Shown one piece after another: positions 7,223 through 15,001 of a DNA stretch of 34,259 nucleotides (positions are counted from its first letter, which is position 1; each line of letters starts with the position of its first letter). Both the position numbers and the translations under genes were made by a program. The notes under the pieces are model-generated. The model saw only the letters and a list, made by a program, of their open reading frames with translations, was not told the DNA's origin and searched no databases. The stretch is from NCBI GenBank assembly GCA_013361685.1, contig JABFXP010000205.1:1-34259 (forward strand), written 5' to 3'. The DNA is from Catenulispora sp. Lineage in GTDB: Bacteria; Actinomycetota; Actinomycetes; Streptomycetales; Catenulisporaceae.

Positions 7223-9373
7223 GTGGGGCGGGTTCTTGCGGACCGCTACGAGTTAGGCGCACGGCTGGGTCGGGGCGGCATGGGCGAGGTGTGGTCCGCC
7301 CGCGACAAGGTGCTGCGCCGCGAGGTCGCGGTCAAGCTGCTGAACGCCCACCTCGACAGCGACAGCGCCGCCCCGTTGTTCTTCCGGGAGGCCCGCACTG
7401 CGAGCGCGCTGAACCATCCCGGCGTCGTCACCGTGCACGACCTCGGGAGCGACAGCGACGGGACGTTGTTCCTGGTCATGGAGCTGGTCCACGGCCGCAA
7501 CCTGGGCCAGGTGCTGCAGGAGGACGGCGTCGCGCCCATCGCGCAGGCCGTGGAGTGGACCGCGCAGGCCGCCGACGCCCTCGCGGCCGCGCACCGGGCC
7601 CGGATCGTGCACCGGGACCTGAAGCCGGCGAACATCATGCTCACCGATGCCCGGGCGGTGAAGGTGCTGGACTTCGGCATCGCCCGCCAGCTGGAGACCG
7701 GCGACCTGACCAGCACCCAGATCATGGGAACTCTCGCCTATATGCCGCCGGAGCGGTTCAACACCGGTCACCAGGACGCACGAGGCGACCTCTACGCCCT
7801 CGGCTGCGTCCTGCACGAACTCCTCACCGGCGAGACGCCCTTCGGCGACCTGCCCGCGACCGGCCTGATGTATGCCCACGTCCATCGCATCCCAGCCCCG
7901 CCCAGCACCCACCGCCCCGACGTTCCCCCTTCCCTCGACACGCTGGTCGCCGAACTCCTCGCCAAACACCCTGACCAACGTCCCGCCAGTGCCCAGGAGG
8001 TTCGCGACCGCCTCAGAGCCATCGCCCCGGCGTCAACAGTGCAGACGTCAACCACCGTCCCGACGCGGGTGCAGCCGAAGCCGGCGTCGCCCGTGCCGGC
8101 TCCCACGCGGGTCGACGTCGACCCGGTGCAGGCAGGACCCTCCGCTGGCCTCGCGCGCTCGGGAATGACGCGACGCAGCGTCCTGCTGAGCGGTGCCACC
8201 CTCGCCGTTGGCGGAGCCGGCACGGCAGCGTGGATCCTGTCGTCGGGAAACGCCGCCAGCGGGCAGGTCATCGCGATGGCCGCTCGCAATGACGGGCTGG
8301 TCTACGGCTATGACGGCGGGAGCGGGCAGCGGCTCTGGACGACCCGTATCACCGAGGACTCCGCTGTCACCGGCGACTTCTCGACGACCTCCCCCCTGGC
8401 GCTGCGGCCGGCAGGAAGAGAGCTGGTATACGTCCTGGCGCCTGACGGTGTCACCGGTCTGGATCGCGACGGCCGGATCCTGTGGCACGTACCAGCCTCC
8501 TGCGGGTCCTATACCCCCGTGGCCGTCACCCCTTCAGCCGTCGTCGTGGGCTTAGGCACCGAGCTGACGGCGATCAGCCCGCAAGGCAAGAAGCTATGGA
8601 CCGTATCCACTTCAGGCCCTGTGACCGAAGTCATGGCGTCGGCAACGACAGGCGAAGACGCTGTCTTCGTCAACTTCGGCTTCAACACGAACTCCATACA
8701 GCGGATCGATGTCGCCACCGGCACCACCGCGTGGACGCATGCCCTGGACACGGTCGGCGGGACCGGGGAGAATACTTCACCGGGTTACATCATGGTGTTC
8801 GATGATGGCGGCACCTATGGCTCGTCGTATAAGTACCAAGCCATCTCCACCAGTGACGGACAAGCCCGATTCCGCATTGCCCCGAATGGCGTTACGGGCA
8901 CGGCAATCTTTGCGGCAGACATCGCAGCGTTCGTCACCCTCGAGCAGCCGACCCCGACATCCAGCATGCCGCCACCGAAGTCCAACACCGTCTCTGTCAC
9001 GCTCCGTGCGCGCAGCGCGCAAGACGGCCGAATACTGTGGGCGTCGCAGACCGCTTCGCAGTCCCAGTCTTCTTGGGAGCCCCTCTACGCCAACGGCATC
9101 GCGTATGCCGTCATGGACAACACCCTCTACGCCTTCAAGGGCGCTGACGGCTCGCGCTTGTGGTCCAGGAGCATCAGCGCCGGTGCAGGAGCACAGTTCG
9201 ACATGACGCTGGCCGGTGACACAATCTATATAACTGTGTCGCTGTCCAGCGGAGTCTCCCCAACCAGGATCTTCGGCTACCGTGCCTCGGATGGCACCAC
9301 CGTCATGGACTTCGCACCAGCCGACCACGCCGCGTCATTCGTAGTCACAGCCCTCTTCACAGTTGTTCGCTAG
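7223..9373 (+). CDS. Ser/Thr protein kinase with membrane anchor and PQQ-type beta-propeller
   Basis: A 716-residue Hanks-type (PknB-like) kinase. Cytoplasmic domain, residues about 8-270: glycine loop LGRGGMGEV (16-23), Lys38 in VAVKLL, helix-C Glu56, HRD with catalytic Asp132 (IVHRDLKPANIM), DFG Asp150 and MPPERF. A Pro/Thr-rich linker (about 275-312) leads to one hydrophobic segment after TRRSVLLSG (about 316-340). The extracellular part carries repeated blade signatures such as YDGGSGQRLW, LDRDGRILW, SPQGKKLW, VATGTTAW and FKGADGSRLW, as in PQQ/YncE-like propellers that serve as ligand or protein-binding sensors. The start is GTG 7223, seven bases after GAGGGGGG. It stands alone between IS debris on both sides. 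The ligand is unknown. Confidence 0.94.
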   Translation: MGRVLADRYELGARLGRGGMGEVWSARDKVLRREVAVKLLNAHLDSDSAAPLFFREARTASALNHPGVVTVHDLGSDSDGTLFLVMELVHGRNLGQVLQEDGVAPIAQAVEWTAQAADALAAAHRARIVHRDLKPANIMLTDARAVKVLDFGIARQLETGDLTSTQIMGTLAYMPPERFNTGHQDARGDLYALGCVLHELLTGETPFGDLPATGLMYAHVHRIPAPPSTHRPDVPPSLDTLVAELLAKHPDQRPASAQEVRDRLRAIAPASTVQTSTTVPTRVQPKPASPVPAPTRVDVDPVQAGPSAGLARSGMTRRSVLLSGATLAVGGAGTAAWILSSGNAASGQVIAMAARNDGLVYGYDGGSGQRLWTTRITEDSAVTGDFSTTSPLALRPAGRELVYVLAPDGVTGLDRDGRILWHVPASCGSYTPVAVTPSAVVVGLGTELTAISPQGKKLWTVSTSGPVTEVMASATTGEDAVFVNFGFNTNSIQRIDVATGTTAWTHALDTVGGTGENTSPGYIMVFDDGGTYGSSYKYQAISTSDGQARFRIAPNGVTGTAIFAADIAAFVTLEQPTPTSSMPPPKSNTVSVTLRARSAQDGRILWASQTASQSQSSWEPLYANGIAYAVMDNTLYAFKGADGSRLWSRSISAGAGAQFDMTLAGDTIYITVSLSSGVSPTRIFGYRASDGTTVMDFAPADHAASFVVTALFTVVR

Positions 9374-9788
9374 GTGAATGCGAAATCTGACCCCGGAACG
9401 AGGCATCGCGACGCTGTGTCCGAGCCATTCGGCGACCTGAGGTGTCGGGACTCCGGCGTTGAGCCAGGTGGACAGGACCGCGTTGTGGGTGCCGATTATC
9501 TGGCTCTTGCAAGATTTTCGTGACGTGCCCGGTGATTGTCGACACAGCAGCAGGACGCGCTTTCGGAGAAGCGGGAGCCCAGCTCGTCCATACATCTGCC
9601 GCTTGGCTAGCAACGGCGTGTAGCGCCCATAGCGAATGGTCAGGCCCTCGACCTGCTCCACGAAAGTCCGTCTCGGACATCCGGCCTGATCACAGAACAG
9701 CCGCCGGACCGTCAGGTCCGATGCCTGTCCTGCTCCGCAGCGATAAGGAATCCGGCAGAGAGGATCATGGGCGGGCTCCCGGCAAACG
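9374..9788. other. Gene-free stretch between convergent genes
   Basis: 415 bases between the convergent kinase and monooxygenase genes. It contains the recombinase remnant listed at 9400-9503. The rest gives only short frames without similarity. No clear terminator hairpin was seen after the kinase stop. Confidence 0.5.
9400..9503 (-). pseudogene. Tyrosine recombinase (phage/transposon integrase) C-terminal fragment
   Basis: About 30 residues, THNAVLSTWLNAGVPTPQ followed by VAEWLGHS, match the C-terminal catalytic helix region of actinomycete tyrosine integrases, including the conserved Gly-His box. The sequence then runs into unrelated residues (AMPRSGVRF), losing the segment that would carry the catalytic Tyr. 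Nothing upstream encodes the rest of the enzyme. It is a scar of an old integrative element. Confidence 0.6.
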
Positions 9789-11054
9789 TCAACGAACGAC
9801 GTTCAGTGACGCGCGCAGGTTCAGCTCCTTTGCGTCGGTGCCGGTTGTGCTGCGCAGCGCCTGGTTGATCATCGTCAACTCGGGCGGGCTCAGCACGTCC
9901 TCGATGGCCTCGAATCCCTGGGGAGCCCGATCGGCGACCAGGTTGAGGATCGGGTCCATCGGGAAGCCACGGTTCGCCAGCACGATCGCGGCAGTCGGCG
10001 GCCGTCGCACGGCTTCGTAGTCGGCCAGGCCGGCGACGGGATCGTCCGCGTGCGCCAACGCCCAAGCCAGGTAGCGTGCGTCCAGGACGGCCTGGGATCC
10101 GCCGTTGGAGCCGATCGGGTACATCGGGTGTGCCGCGTCGCCGAGGAGTGTGACGCGGCCGTGGCCCCAGAAGGACAGCGGGTCCCGATCGACCATCGGG
10201 TATTCCAGGATTTTCGGGCTGCGCGCCATGAGTTCACACACATCAACGCTGGCCAGAGTCCATCCTTTGAAGTGGGGGGTAACGTCGTCCAGGCGGCCCG
10301 TGCGGTTCCAATCGGCGGCTGGGACGGACGCTGCGTCGCCCCGGACCTCGGCGACCCAGTTCGTCAGGACACGACCATGCTCGTCTCGGGTCGGCGAGAT
10401 CGGGTACGCAACGAACTTGGCCACGCGGTTGCTTCCCGCCCACATCATCGACTCGCCGGTGAGAAACGGCTCCCACCGTGCGCAGCCGCGCCACATCGTG
10501 ATGCCGCTGGGTCGAGGCGGGCCCTCGTCGGGATGGAAGTGCGCGCGGACTGTCGAGTGCAATCCGTCGGCCCCGATGACGATGTCCGACTCGACGTCCT
10601 CGATGCGCCGGCTCTTTCGATCGAGCATCCGGCTCACCACACGGTCGCCACTCTGCGTTAGATCGGCAAACGCGCAGCCGGTACGGACGCTGTCGGGGCC
10701 GAGCCGGTCGCGCACGGCGTCCAGCAGCACGGCCTGCAACTCACCCCGATGTATCGAGTATTGGGGCCAGTGGTAACCGGCTCCCAGGCCGCGGGGTTCG
10801 CGCCAGATCCGGTTTCCGAACACGTCCATCACGACCACTTCGGACGTCGGAACTCCGATCCGCGCCAGCTCAGGCCCCAGGCCCAGGTCGATCAGCTCGC
10901 GAGTCGCGTGCGGCAGCAGGTTGATGCCGACACCCAGCGGCCGCAGTTCGGCCGCGGAGTCGATGACCTGGATCTCTCGAGCCACACCGGCGGCGTCGAG
11001 GCTCAGAGCGGCGGTGAGCCCGGCAATGCCCGCACCGACGATAAGTATTCTCAC
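9789..11054 (-). CDS. FAD-dependent monooxygenase, PhzS-like
   Basis: A 421-residue class A flavoprotein monooxygenase. It has the N-terminal FAD Rossmann motif ILIVGAGIAGLTAALSL, the DG motif GADGLHSTVRAHFHPDEG, and the second FAD motif VTLLGDAAHPMYPIGSNGG. The segments ELRPLGVGINLLPHA, QYSIHRGELQAVLL, GITMWRG and YPMVDRDPLSFWG closely recall Pseudomonas PhzS, which hydroxylates and decarboxylates 5-methylphenazine-1-carboxylate. Homologues also act on other aromatic acids. No phenazine core gene (phzA-G) lies nearby, so the substrate is open. The start is GTG 11054, five bases after GGGGGA. It is a single gene flanked by mobile debris. Confidence 0.9.
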   Translation of the reverse strand: MRILIVGAGIAGLTAALSLDAAGVAREIQVIDSAAELRPLGVGINLLPHATRELIDLGLGPELARIGVPTSEVVVMDVFGNRIWREPRGLGAGYHWPQYSIHRGELQAVLLDAVRDRLGPDSVRTGCAFADLTQSGDRVVSRMLDRKSRRIEDVESDIVIGADGLHSTVRAHFHPDEGPPRPSGITMWRGCARWEPFLTGESMMWAGSNRVAKFVAYPISPTRDEHGRVLTNWVAEVRGDAASVPAADWNRTGRLDDVTPHFKGWTLASVDVCELMARSPKILEYPMVDRDPLSFWGHGRVTLLGDAAHPMYPIGSNGGSQAVLDARYLAWALAHADDPVAGLADYEAVRRPPTAAIVLANRGFPMDPILNLVADRAPQGFEAIEDVLSPPELTMINQALRSTTGTDAKELNLRASLNVVR

Positions 11055-11816
11055 GCGGTCCCCCGTCCGGTCGATATGTTCCGTCCGCCCTCAAGTATGA
11101 ACCCGACTGACGACCAACTTGCCGGTCCCGTAGCGTCAGAAACCGGCCACCGTGATGTCCTGGGCGTCATTCGCTGATTGCGCTGCCGAAGATCTTTTTT
11201 CGAGCGATCCGGCGGGTTGAGAGGCCTCGGCCCGAGGCCGATCGCCACGTCTGTCTACCTGGTACTGAACGACCGCCGCTTGGCCACCGACCGCTGGCAG
11301 TTGGAATGCAAGTCGACATGGACGGAGACCGGCCCGCTGATCATTAGTACTCCAGCTAACGTTCGTTGCTGATATGGCCGGAGGGGTTGGCGAGACGTGA
11401 CGGCTACCGCTATTCATCGTGGTTTGTGAAGTCAACGAAGCACGCTGCGGCGGCCGTCGGCCACACCTTAGACCCTGGCCGGGCGGACTTCTTGTTCAGG
11501 GACCTGATGGGCAGACAGCCGGGCGATTCGGCCGGGTAGAGCCGCGTCGGACTGCTGAGCGGATGGTGCGCGGGCTGTCCGTGGACCCTTCGGTAGCACC
11601 ACGCGGGATTCTCCCGGGCCAGTCGGCGCACCAGGGCCTTGATATTGCGGCGTGTCGGCGGGCGTCTAGGCCGCCGCGAGTGGTGGGCCCAGCAGCGGCG
11701 CATCAGGTCCCGGTGCCCAATCCCAAGACCAGCAACCGGGCGGCATGGCGCCCACAACACGGTACGCCGATGACGGGCGCAGCCAGGGTACGAGCATCGT
11801 CGCGCCGGTGGGACAA
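11055..11816. other. Gene-free stretch with transposase debris
   Basis: 762 bases between the monooxygenase start and the TetR stop. It holds the transposase N-terminal fragment listed separately. It also has a perfect 7-bp hairpin, GGCCTCG-GCC-CGAGGCC (11223-11239), of unknown role. No other frame has recognisable similarity. Confidence 0.5.
11550..11760 (-). pseudogene. Decayed IS transposase, N-terminal fragment
   Basis: Leftward frame HRDLMRRCWAHHSRRPRRPP then [20 protein letters not shown] and YRRVHG. This is the HTH-to-core region (normally [32 protein letters not shown]) of the same rve-type transposase family as the remnant at 6515-6952. After VHG the frame turns into unrelated Pro/Ser-rich sequence, so the catalytic core is gone. 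It contains the half that the other remnant lacks. Confidence 0.75.
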
Positions 11817-12419
11817 CTACTTGAGCTGGCGGGTGGGAATCGCGCGCATCGCGATCTCGACGCTGGCGAGCAGTGCCTCGCGGGGCACGCCGGCAGCCGC
11901 GTGGACAGCGTTGCCTTCACTGACCACCATCACATAGCGGGCCAGCGCGTGTGGATCGGTGTCCGGTGGCAGGTCGCCTTCCTCGATCGCGCGCGCGAGC
12001 CGTTCCGCCAGCGCCTGCTCGCCCGCCAGGCGGCTGTCGGCAAGGAACCTGGCGATGTGGCCGTTGTCGCCGCCTGCGGCGAGACCGCCTTGCACTGACA
12101 GGCAGCCGACCGGGCGATCGTCGCGGGTGAGTGCTTCGGCGTTGGCCCGGAGGAAGGTCTCGATCACCGCGTAGGCGGTGGGCTGCGCGAGCGCTTCGCG
12201 GGCGTAGGCCATCTCTTCCTCCGCGTAGAGAGCCAGCGCGCGGTGGAACAGCTCCTCCTTGTTGCCGAACGCCGCGTACATGCTGGTCCGGTTGATGCCC
12301 ATGGCGGCGGTCAGATCGCTGAGCGAAGCGCCTTCGTACCCCTGGCGCCAGAAGACCTCCACCGCGTTCTTGAGCGCCGCGTCGGCATCGAAGCCGCGGG
12401 GCCTGCCTCGGTGCGCCAT
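11817..12419 (-). CDS. TetR-family repressor
   Basis: A 200-residue TetR/AcrR regulator. The N-terminal DNA-binding domain is clear: ALKNAVEVFWRQGYEGASLS, DLTAAMGINRTSMYAAFGNK and EELFHRAL. The C-terminal helical ligand domain includes RPVGCLSVQGGLAAGG, seen in TetR proteins that control SDR or efflux genes. The start is ATG 12419 after GGGAG. It is divergent from the SDR gene, and two copies of an ACCGAGCGGTAC palindrome sit in the 115-base gap. This makes autoregulation and repression of the SDR operon likely. The inducer is unknown. Confidence 0.93.
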   Translation of the reverse strand: MAHRGRPRGFDADAALKNAVEVFWRQGYEGASLSDLTAAMGINRTSMYAAFGNKEELFHRALALYAEEEMAYAREALAQPTAYAVIETFLRANAEALTRDDRPVGCLSVQGGLAAGGDNGHIARFLADSRLAGEQALAERLARAIEEGDLPPDTDPHALARYVMVVSEGNAVHAAAGVPREALLASVEIAMRAIPTRQLK

Positions 12420-12450
12420 TCTGCTCCCTTCCCTCGGCCCGCTCCAATCT

Positions 12451-12464
12451 TAACCGAGCGGTAC
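12451..12464. promoter_or_regulatory. Probable TetR operator, copy 1
   Basis: TAACCGAGCGGTAC, a near-palindrome sharing 12 identical bases (ACCGAGCGGTAC) with copy 2. It lies 32 bases upstream of the TetR start. TetR-family repressors commonly bind TACCGNNCGGTA-like sites, so this copy probably controls the repressor's own promoter. Confidence 0.7.
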
Positions 12465-12501
12465 GGAATTAATCGGGGGGCGGCGAAGTTCACCAGATTC
12501 A

Positions 12502-12515
12502 GTACCGAGCGGTAC
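12502..12515. promoter_or_regulatory. Probable TetR operator, copy 2
   Basis: GTACCGAGCGGTAC is a palindrome except for its two central bases. It ends 19 bases before the SDR start and just upstream of its AAGGAG ribosome site, so a bound dimer would block transcription of the SDR gene. Its centre is 51 bases from that of copy 1, about five helical turns, placing both sites on one DNA face. Confidence 0.75.
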
Positions 12516-12534
12516 AGAAAAAGGAGAACCCATC

Positions 12535-13281
12535 ATGGGACAGTTCGACGGCAAGACCGCCCTCGTCACCGGCGCCACCTCCGGCATCGGACTCGCAGCC
12601 GCGCGGCGGCTCGCGGCCGAGGGCGCGCACGTCTTCCTCACCGGACGCCGCCAGCAGGCACTGGACGAGGCGGTGGCCTCCATCGGCGACCACGCCACCG
12701 GGGTGCGCGCCGACGTGGCGAACCTCGAAGACCTCGACCGGCTCTTCGCGGTCATCGCCGAGCACGGCAGCCTCGACATCGTGTTCGGCAACGCCGGCGG
12801 CGGCGAGTTCGCGGCACTGCCCGACATCACCTGGCAGCACTACGCCGAGACGTTCAACACGAACGTCGGCGGCACGCTGTTCACCGTGCAGAAGGCACTG
12901 CCGCTGCTCAAGCCCGGTTCCTCGATCATCCTGACCAGCTCCAACATCGACACCAAGGGCGCCGCGTCCTTCAGCGTCTACGCCGCCACCAAGGCCGCCA
13001 TCCGCTCGCTCACCCGCAGCTGGGCAGCCGAGCTGGTCGGGAGCGGCATCCGGGTCAACAGCATCGCCCCCGGCCCGATCGAGACCCCCGGGCTGGCCGG
13101 GCTGGCCGCCGACCCGGCCTCGGCCGAGCAGCTGCTCAAGGGCCTGGCCTCCTCGGTGCCGATGAACCGGCTCGGGCGCCCCGAGGAGATCGCCGAGACG
13201 GTGCTGTTCCTCGCCTCCGACGCCAGCAGCTACATGACCGGTGCCGAGATCTACGTCGACGGCGGCGCCAGCCAGATCTGA
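12535..13281 (+). CDS. SDR-family NAD(P)-dependent oxidoreductase
   Basis: A 248-residue classical short-chain dehydrogenase. It has the cofactor motif TGATSGIG near the N-terminus, NAG in VFGNAGGGE, and the catalytic triad Ser136 (ILTSSNI), Tyr149 and Lys153 in SVYAATKAA. The C-terminal MNRLGRPEEIAETVLFLASD and GAEIYVDGGASQI are typical of ketoreductase-like members. After the first strand the residue pattern (LTGRRQQALDE) suggests NADP(H). The start is ATG 12535 after AAGGAG. It is followed 110 bases later by a SnoaL-like gene, probably in one transcript, and both are under the divergent TetR repressor. Substrate unknown. Confidence 0.94.
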   Translation: MGQFDGKTALVTGATSGIGLAAARRLAAEGAHVFLTGRRQQALDEAVASIGDHATGVRADVANLEDLDRLFAVIAEHGSLDIVFGNAGGGEFAALPDITWQHYAETFNTNVGGTLFTVQKALPLLKPGSSIILTSSNIDTKGAASFSVYAATKAAIRSLTRSWAAELVGSGIRVNSIAPGPIETPGLAGLAADPASAEQLLKGLASSVPMNRLGRPEEIAETVLFLASDASSYMTGAEIYVDGGASQI

Positions 13282-13328
13282 CCCACCTCGCGGGTGATCG
13301 AATACCCCTGACACCACACGACCCAGCC

Positions 13329-13370
13329 GGGGCGCCGCCGTCGTTCGCCATCACCGGCGGACGGCGCCCC
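13329..13370 (+). terminator. Intercistronic GC-rich hairpin
   Basis: GGGGCGCCG (13329-13337) pairs perfectly with CGGCGCCCC (13362-13370), with further partial pairing inside. It lies between the SDR stop and the SnoaL-like start and has no T-run. It may be a partial terminator or an RNA-stabilising element that sets the expression ratio of the two genes. Confidence 0.45.
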
Positions 13371-13391
13371 GCGACCTACCGAAGGAGCACC

Positions 13392-13748
13392 ATGCGCACC
13401 GTGACGGACCTCTTGAGCGCCAACCTGCACAACGTGTTCGGCAACCGAGACGCCGCTTCCCGCCGCGCAATCATCGAGCAGATCTACACCGAAGACGTCG
13501 TGTTCACCGACCCCGAGGGCGTGAGCACCGGCTGGGACGCGCTCGAGAGCAAAGCCGGCGACCTGCTCGAAAAGGTGCCGTCGACCTTCGCCTTCGCCGA
13601 GGACGGCAAGCGCTACACCGGCCCCGAGAACGGGGCGCTCGCCTGGACCTTCGGCCCCGAAGGCGGCGAGCCTGCGGCGCGTGGCATCGACATCATCACC
13701 GTCCGCGACGGCAGGATCGCCACGATCGTCACCCTGTTCGCCGCCTAA
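13392..13748 (+). CDS. SnoaL/NTF2-like protein
   Basis: A 118-residue protein of the NTF2-like (SnoaL) cone fold, typical of small isomerases, cyclases and ligand-binding proteins. Family pattern: an N-terminal helix with NRDAASRRAIIEQIYTEDVV, FTDPEGVSTGWDALESKA, a central strand ALAWTFGPEGGEPAARGID and the final IITVRDGRIATIVTLFAA. The start is ATG 13392, four bases after AAGGAG. It sits behind the SDR gene, and pairs of SDR and SnoaL-like genes under TetR control are common. No specific reaction can be assigned. Confidence 0.85.
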   Translation: MRTVTDLLSANLHNVFGNRDAASRRAIIEQIYTEDVVFTDPEGVSTGWDALESKAGDLLEKVPSTFAFAEDGKRYTGPENGALAWTFGPEGGEPAARGIDIITVRDGRIATIVTLFAA

Positions 13749-13901
13749 AGATGCGACCAGCCTCGAGCTCGTACTCCGCTAACACCAGGCGTGAGCCCTA
13801 TGGGCATGGCCTGGACCGGGCTGGAGGCTCCCGATACATGCCGTAGATCGTTGCCGGTGTGGCGGGGATGGCTGAAGAGACGAAGCAGCCGCCGATGATG
13901 A

Positions 13902-14330
13902 TCAACAGACGCAGAACTCGTTGCCCTCCGGGTCACGCATCACGGTCGCCGATCCACGGATGTCATCGGCCTGCCACGCGATCGTGGCGCCGAGGGCCTC
14001 GAGTTTGCGCACGTGCGCGGTCACTCGCTCGGTGTATTCGTCGCCCTGCAGGCCGCGGCCGACCTGCACGTCGATGTGCACGCGGTTCTTCGCAGTCTTG
14101 CCCTCCGGAACCCTCTGGAAATAGAGACGGGGCCGCACGCCCGCCGGATCGATCGCGGCCGCCTGGTCGCCGAACTGCTCCTCGGGCATCCCGATGTGGT
14201 GCCCGAAGTCGGTCCAACTGTCGAATCCCTTCGGCGGCGGCTCCGGAACGTAGTCCAATGCCGCCATCCAGAACTCGGCGAGCGACGGCGGATCCGCCGC
14301 GTCGAAAACGATCTGCACGCTGATGTCCAT
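13902..14330 (-). CDS. VOC-family (glyoxalase-like) protein
   Basis: About 142 residues with the two-module beta-alpha-beta-beta-beta fold of the vicinal oxygen chelate family. Marks are MDISVQIVFDAADPPSLAEF, WMAALDYVPE, RLYFQRVPEGKTAKNRVHID and the closing ATVMRDPEGNEFCVC. Members of this glyoxalase_6-like group are often of unknown function or give antibiotic resistance. The start is set at ATG 14330, where the fold begins. An upstream ATG at 14372 would add 14 residues. Neither has a ribosome site, and TACTAG lies about ten bases before 14330, which hints at a leaderless message. Confidence 0.82.
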   Translation of the reverse strand: MDISVQIVFDAADPPSLAEFWMAALDYVPEPPPKGFDSWTDFGHHIGMPEEQFGDQAAAIDPAGVRPRLYFQRVPEGKTAKNRVHIDVQVGRGLQGDEYTERVTAHVRKLEALGATIAWQADDIRGSATVMRDPEGNEFCVC

Positions 14331-14469
14331 GCGTCTGAGCCTAGTATGGCCGCCGTAGATCGGGATCTTCATGCGATTCGGGCGGCTTGTCGCTGGTAGT
14401 AGTAGGTGCGGGCGCGGTGGGGCCGACTCGGAACGTCCTACCGGAGCCGAATCAGAACGTCAGAGCCCT

Positions 14470-14973
14470 TCACTCCTGAGCGTCACGCAAGAAGGCCTCC
14501 TGCTGGTCCAGATCGACCGTGTGGAAGCGTGTGCGAACGTCGGCGAGCTGCGCTGCCGTGGGATTCGGACCCAATCGTCCGATCTCGAGGAAGAACTCTT
14601 CGTTGCCTGCCGGAGAGGAGACGAACAGAATGCGCCCGCCCGTGGCGGTGGTGAAACTGTGCTGGCTTCCCCGCGGCACGACGACGACGGTGCCCGGACC
14701 GCCTGAGAGTTCGGCGTTGCCGACGCGGAAGTCGTAGTGACCTTCCAGGATGTAGAGGACCTTCATGAAACCGTGGTGGGCATGCGGAGGGTTCTCTTTG
14801 ATGACGTCGTGGGTGAATTCGAACACGCCGAGAGCGCCGCCGACGTCTGCGCCGCGAACCAGAACCTCCAGCGAGTGCGGACCGCCCGGCTCGACGTGGA
14901 TGCCCCCGCCCGGGGCCACGGCCCAACCGTCGGCTCCCCAGACACTCGTATGATCGCCTGATCCCTTGTGCAC
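14470..14973 (-). CDS. Cupin-domain protein
   Basis: A 167-residue protein with one conserved cupin barrel: PHAHHGFMKVLYILEGHYDF (motif 1, His ligands and Glu) and GPGTVVVVPRGSQHSFTTAT (motif 2 with the last His), so a metal site is likely. The start is GTG 14973, five bases after AAGGGAG; longer frames run into the AraC gene. It begins 28 bases after the stop of the upstream AraC regulator and probably shares its transcript. The role could be a dioxygenase, isomerase or small-molecule sensor; the sequence does not decide. Confidence 0.87.
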   Translation of the reverse strand: MHKGSGDHTSVWGADGWAVAPGGGIHVEPGGPHSLEVLVRGADVGGALGVFEFTHDVIKENPPHAHHGFMKVLYILEGHYDFRVGNAELSGGPGTVVVVPRGSQHSFTTATGGRILFVSSPAGNEEFFLEIGRLGPNPTAAQLADVRTRFHTVDLDQQEAFLRDAQE

Positions 14974-15001
14974 TACTACTCCCTTGCCTCGGTCCTTGCC
15001 G

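Noticed and set aside
7216-7974. ATG-started frame overlapping the kinase gene at its 5' end
   Set aside because: The ATG at 7216 is close to the same ribosome site, but the product is Arg/Pro-rich shadow sequence. The GTG 7223 frame contains the kinase motifs.
11223-11239. GGCCTCG-GCC-CGAGGCC hairpin as a terminator
   Set aside because: It is upstream of the monooxygenase start and not behind any gene end, and short GC palindromes are common at this base composition.
12243-13391. Rightward frame entering the SnoaL-like gene from far upstream
   Set aside because: Before 13392 it runs through the SDR gene in the wrong frame and yields Arg-rich nonsense. Only the part after ATG 13392 is protein-like.
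14373-14469. Leftward frame ending RTYYYQRQAARIA near a short gap, considered as a transposase tail
   Set aside because: The match is too short and from memory only; no catalytic motif or terminal repeat supports it.
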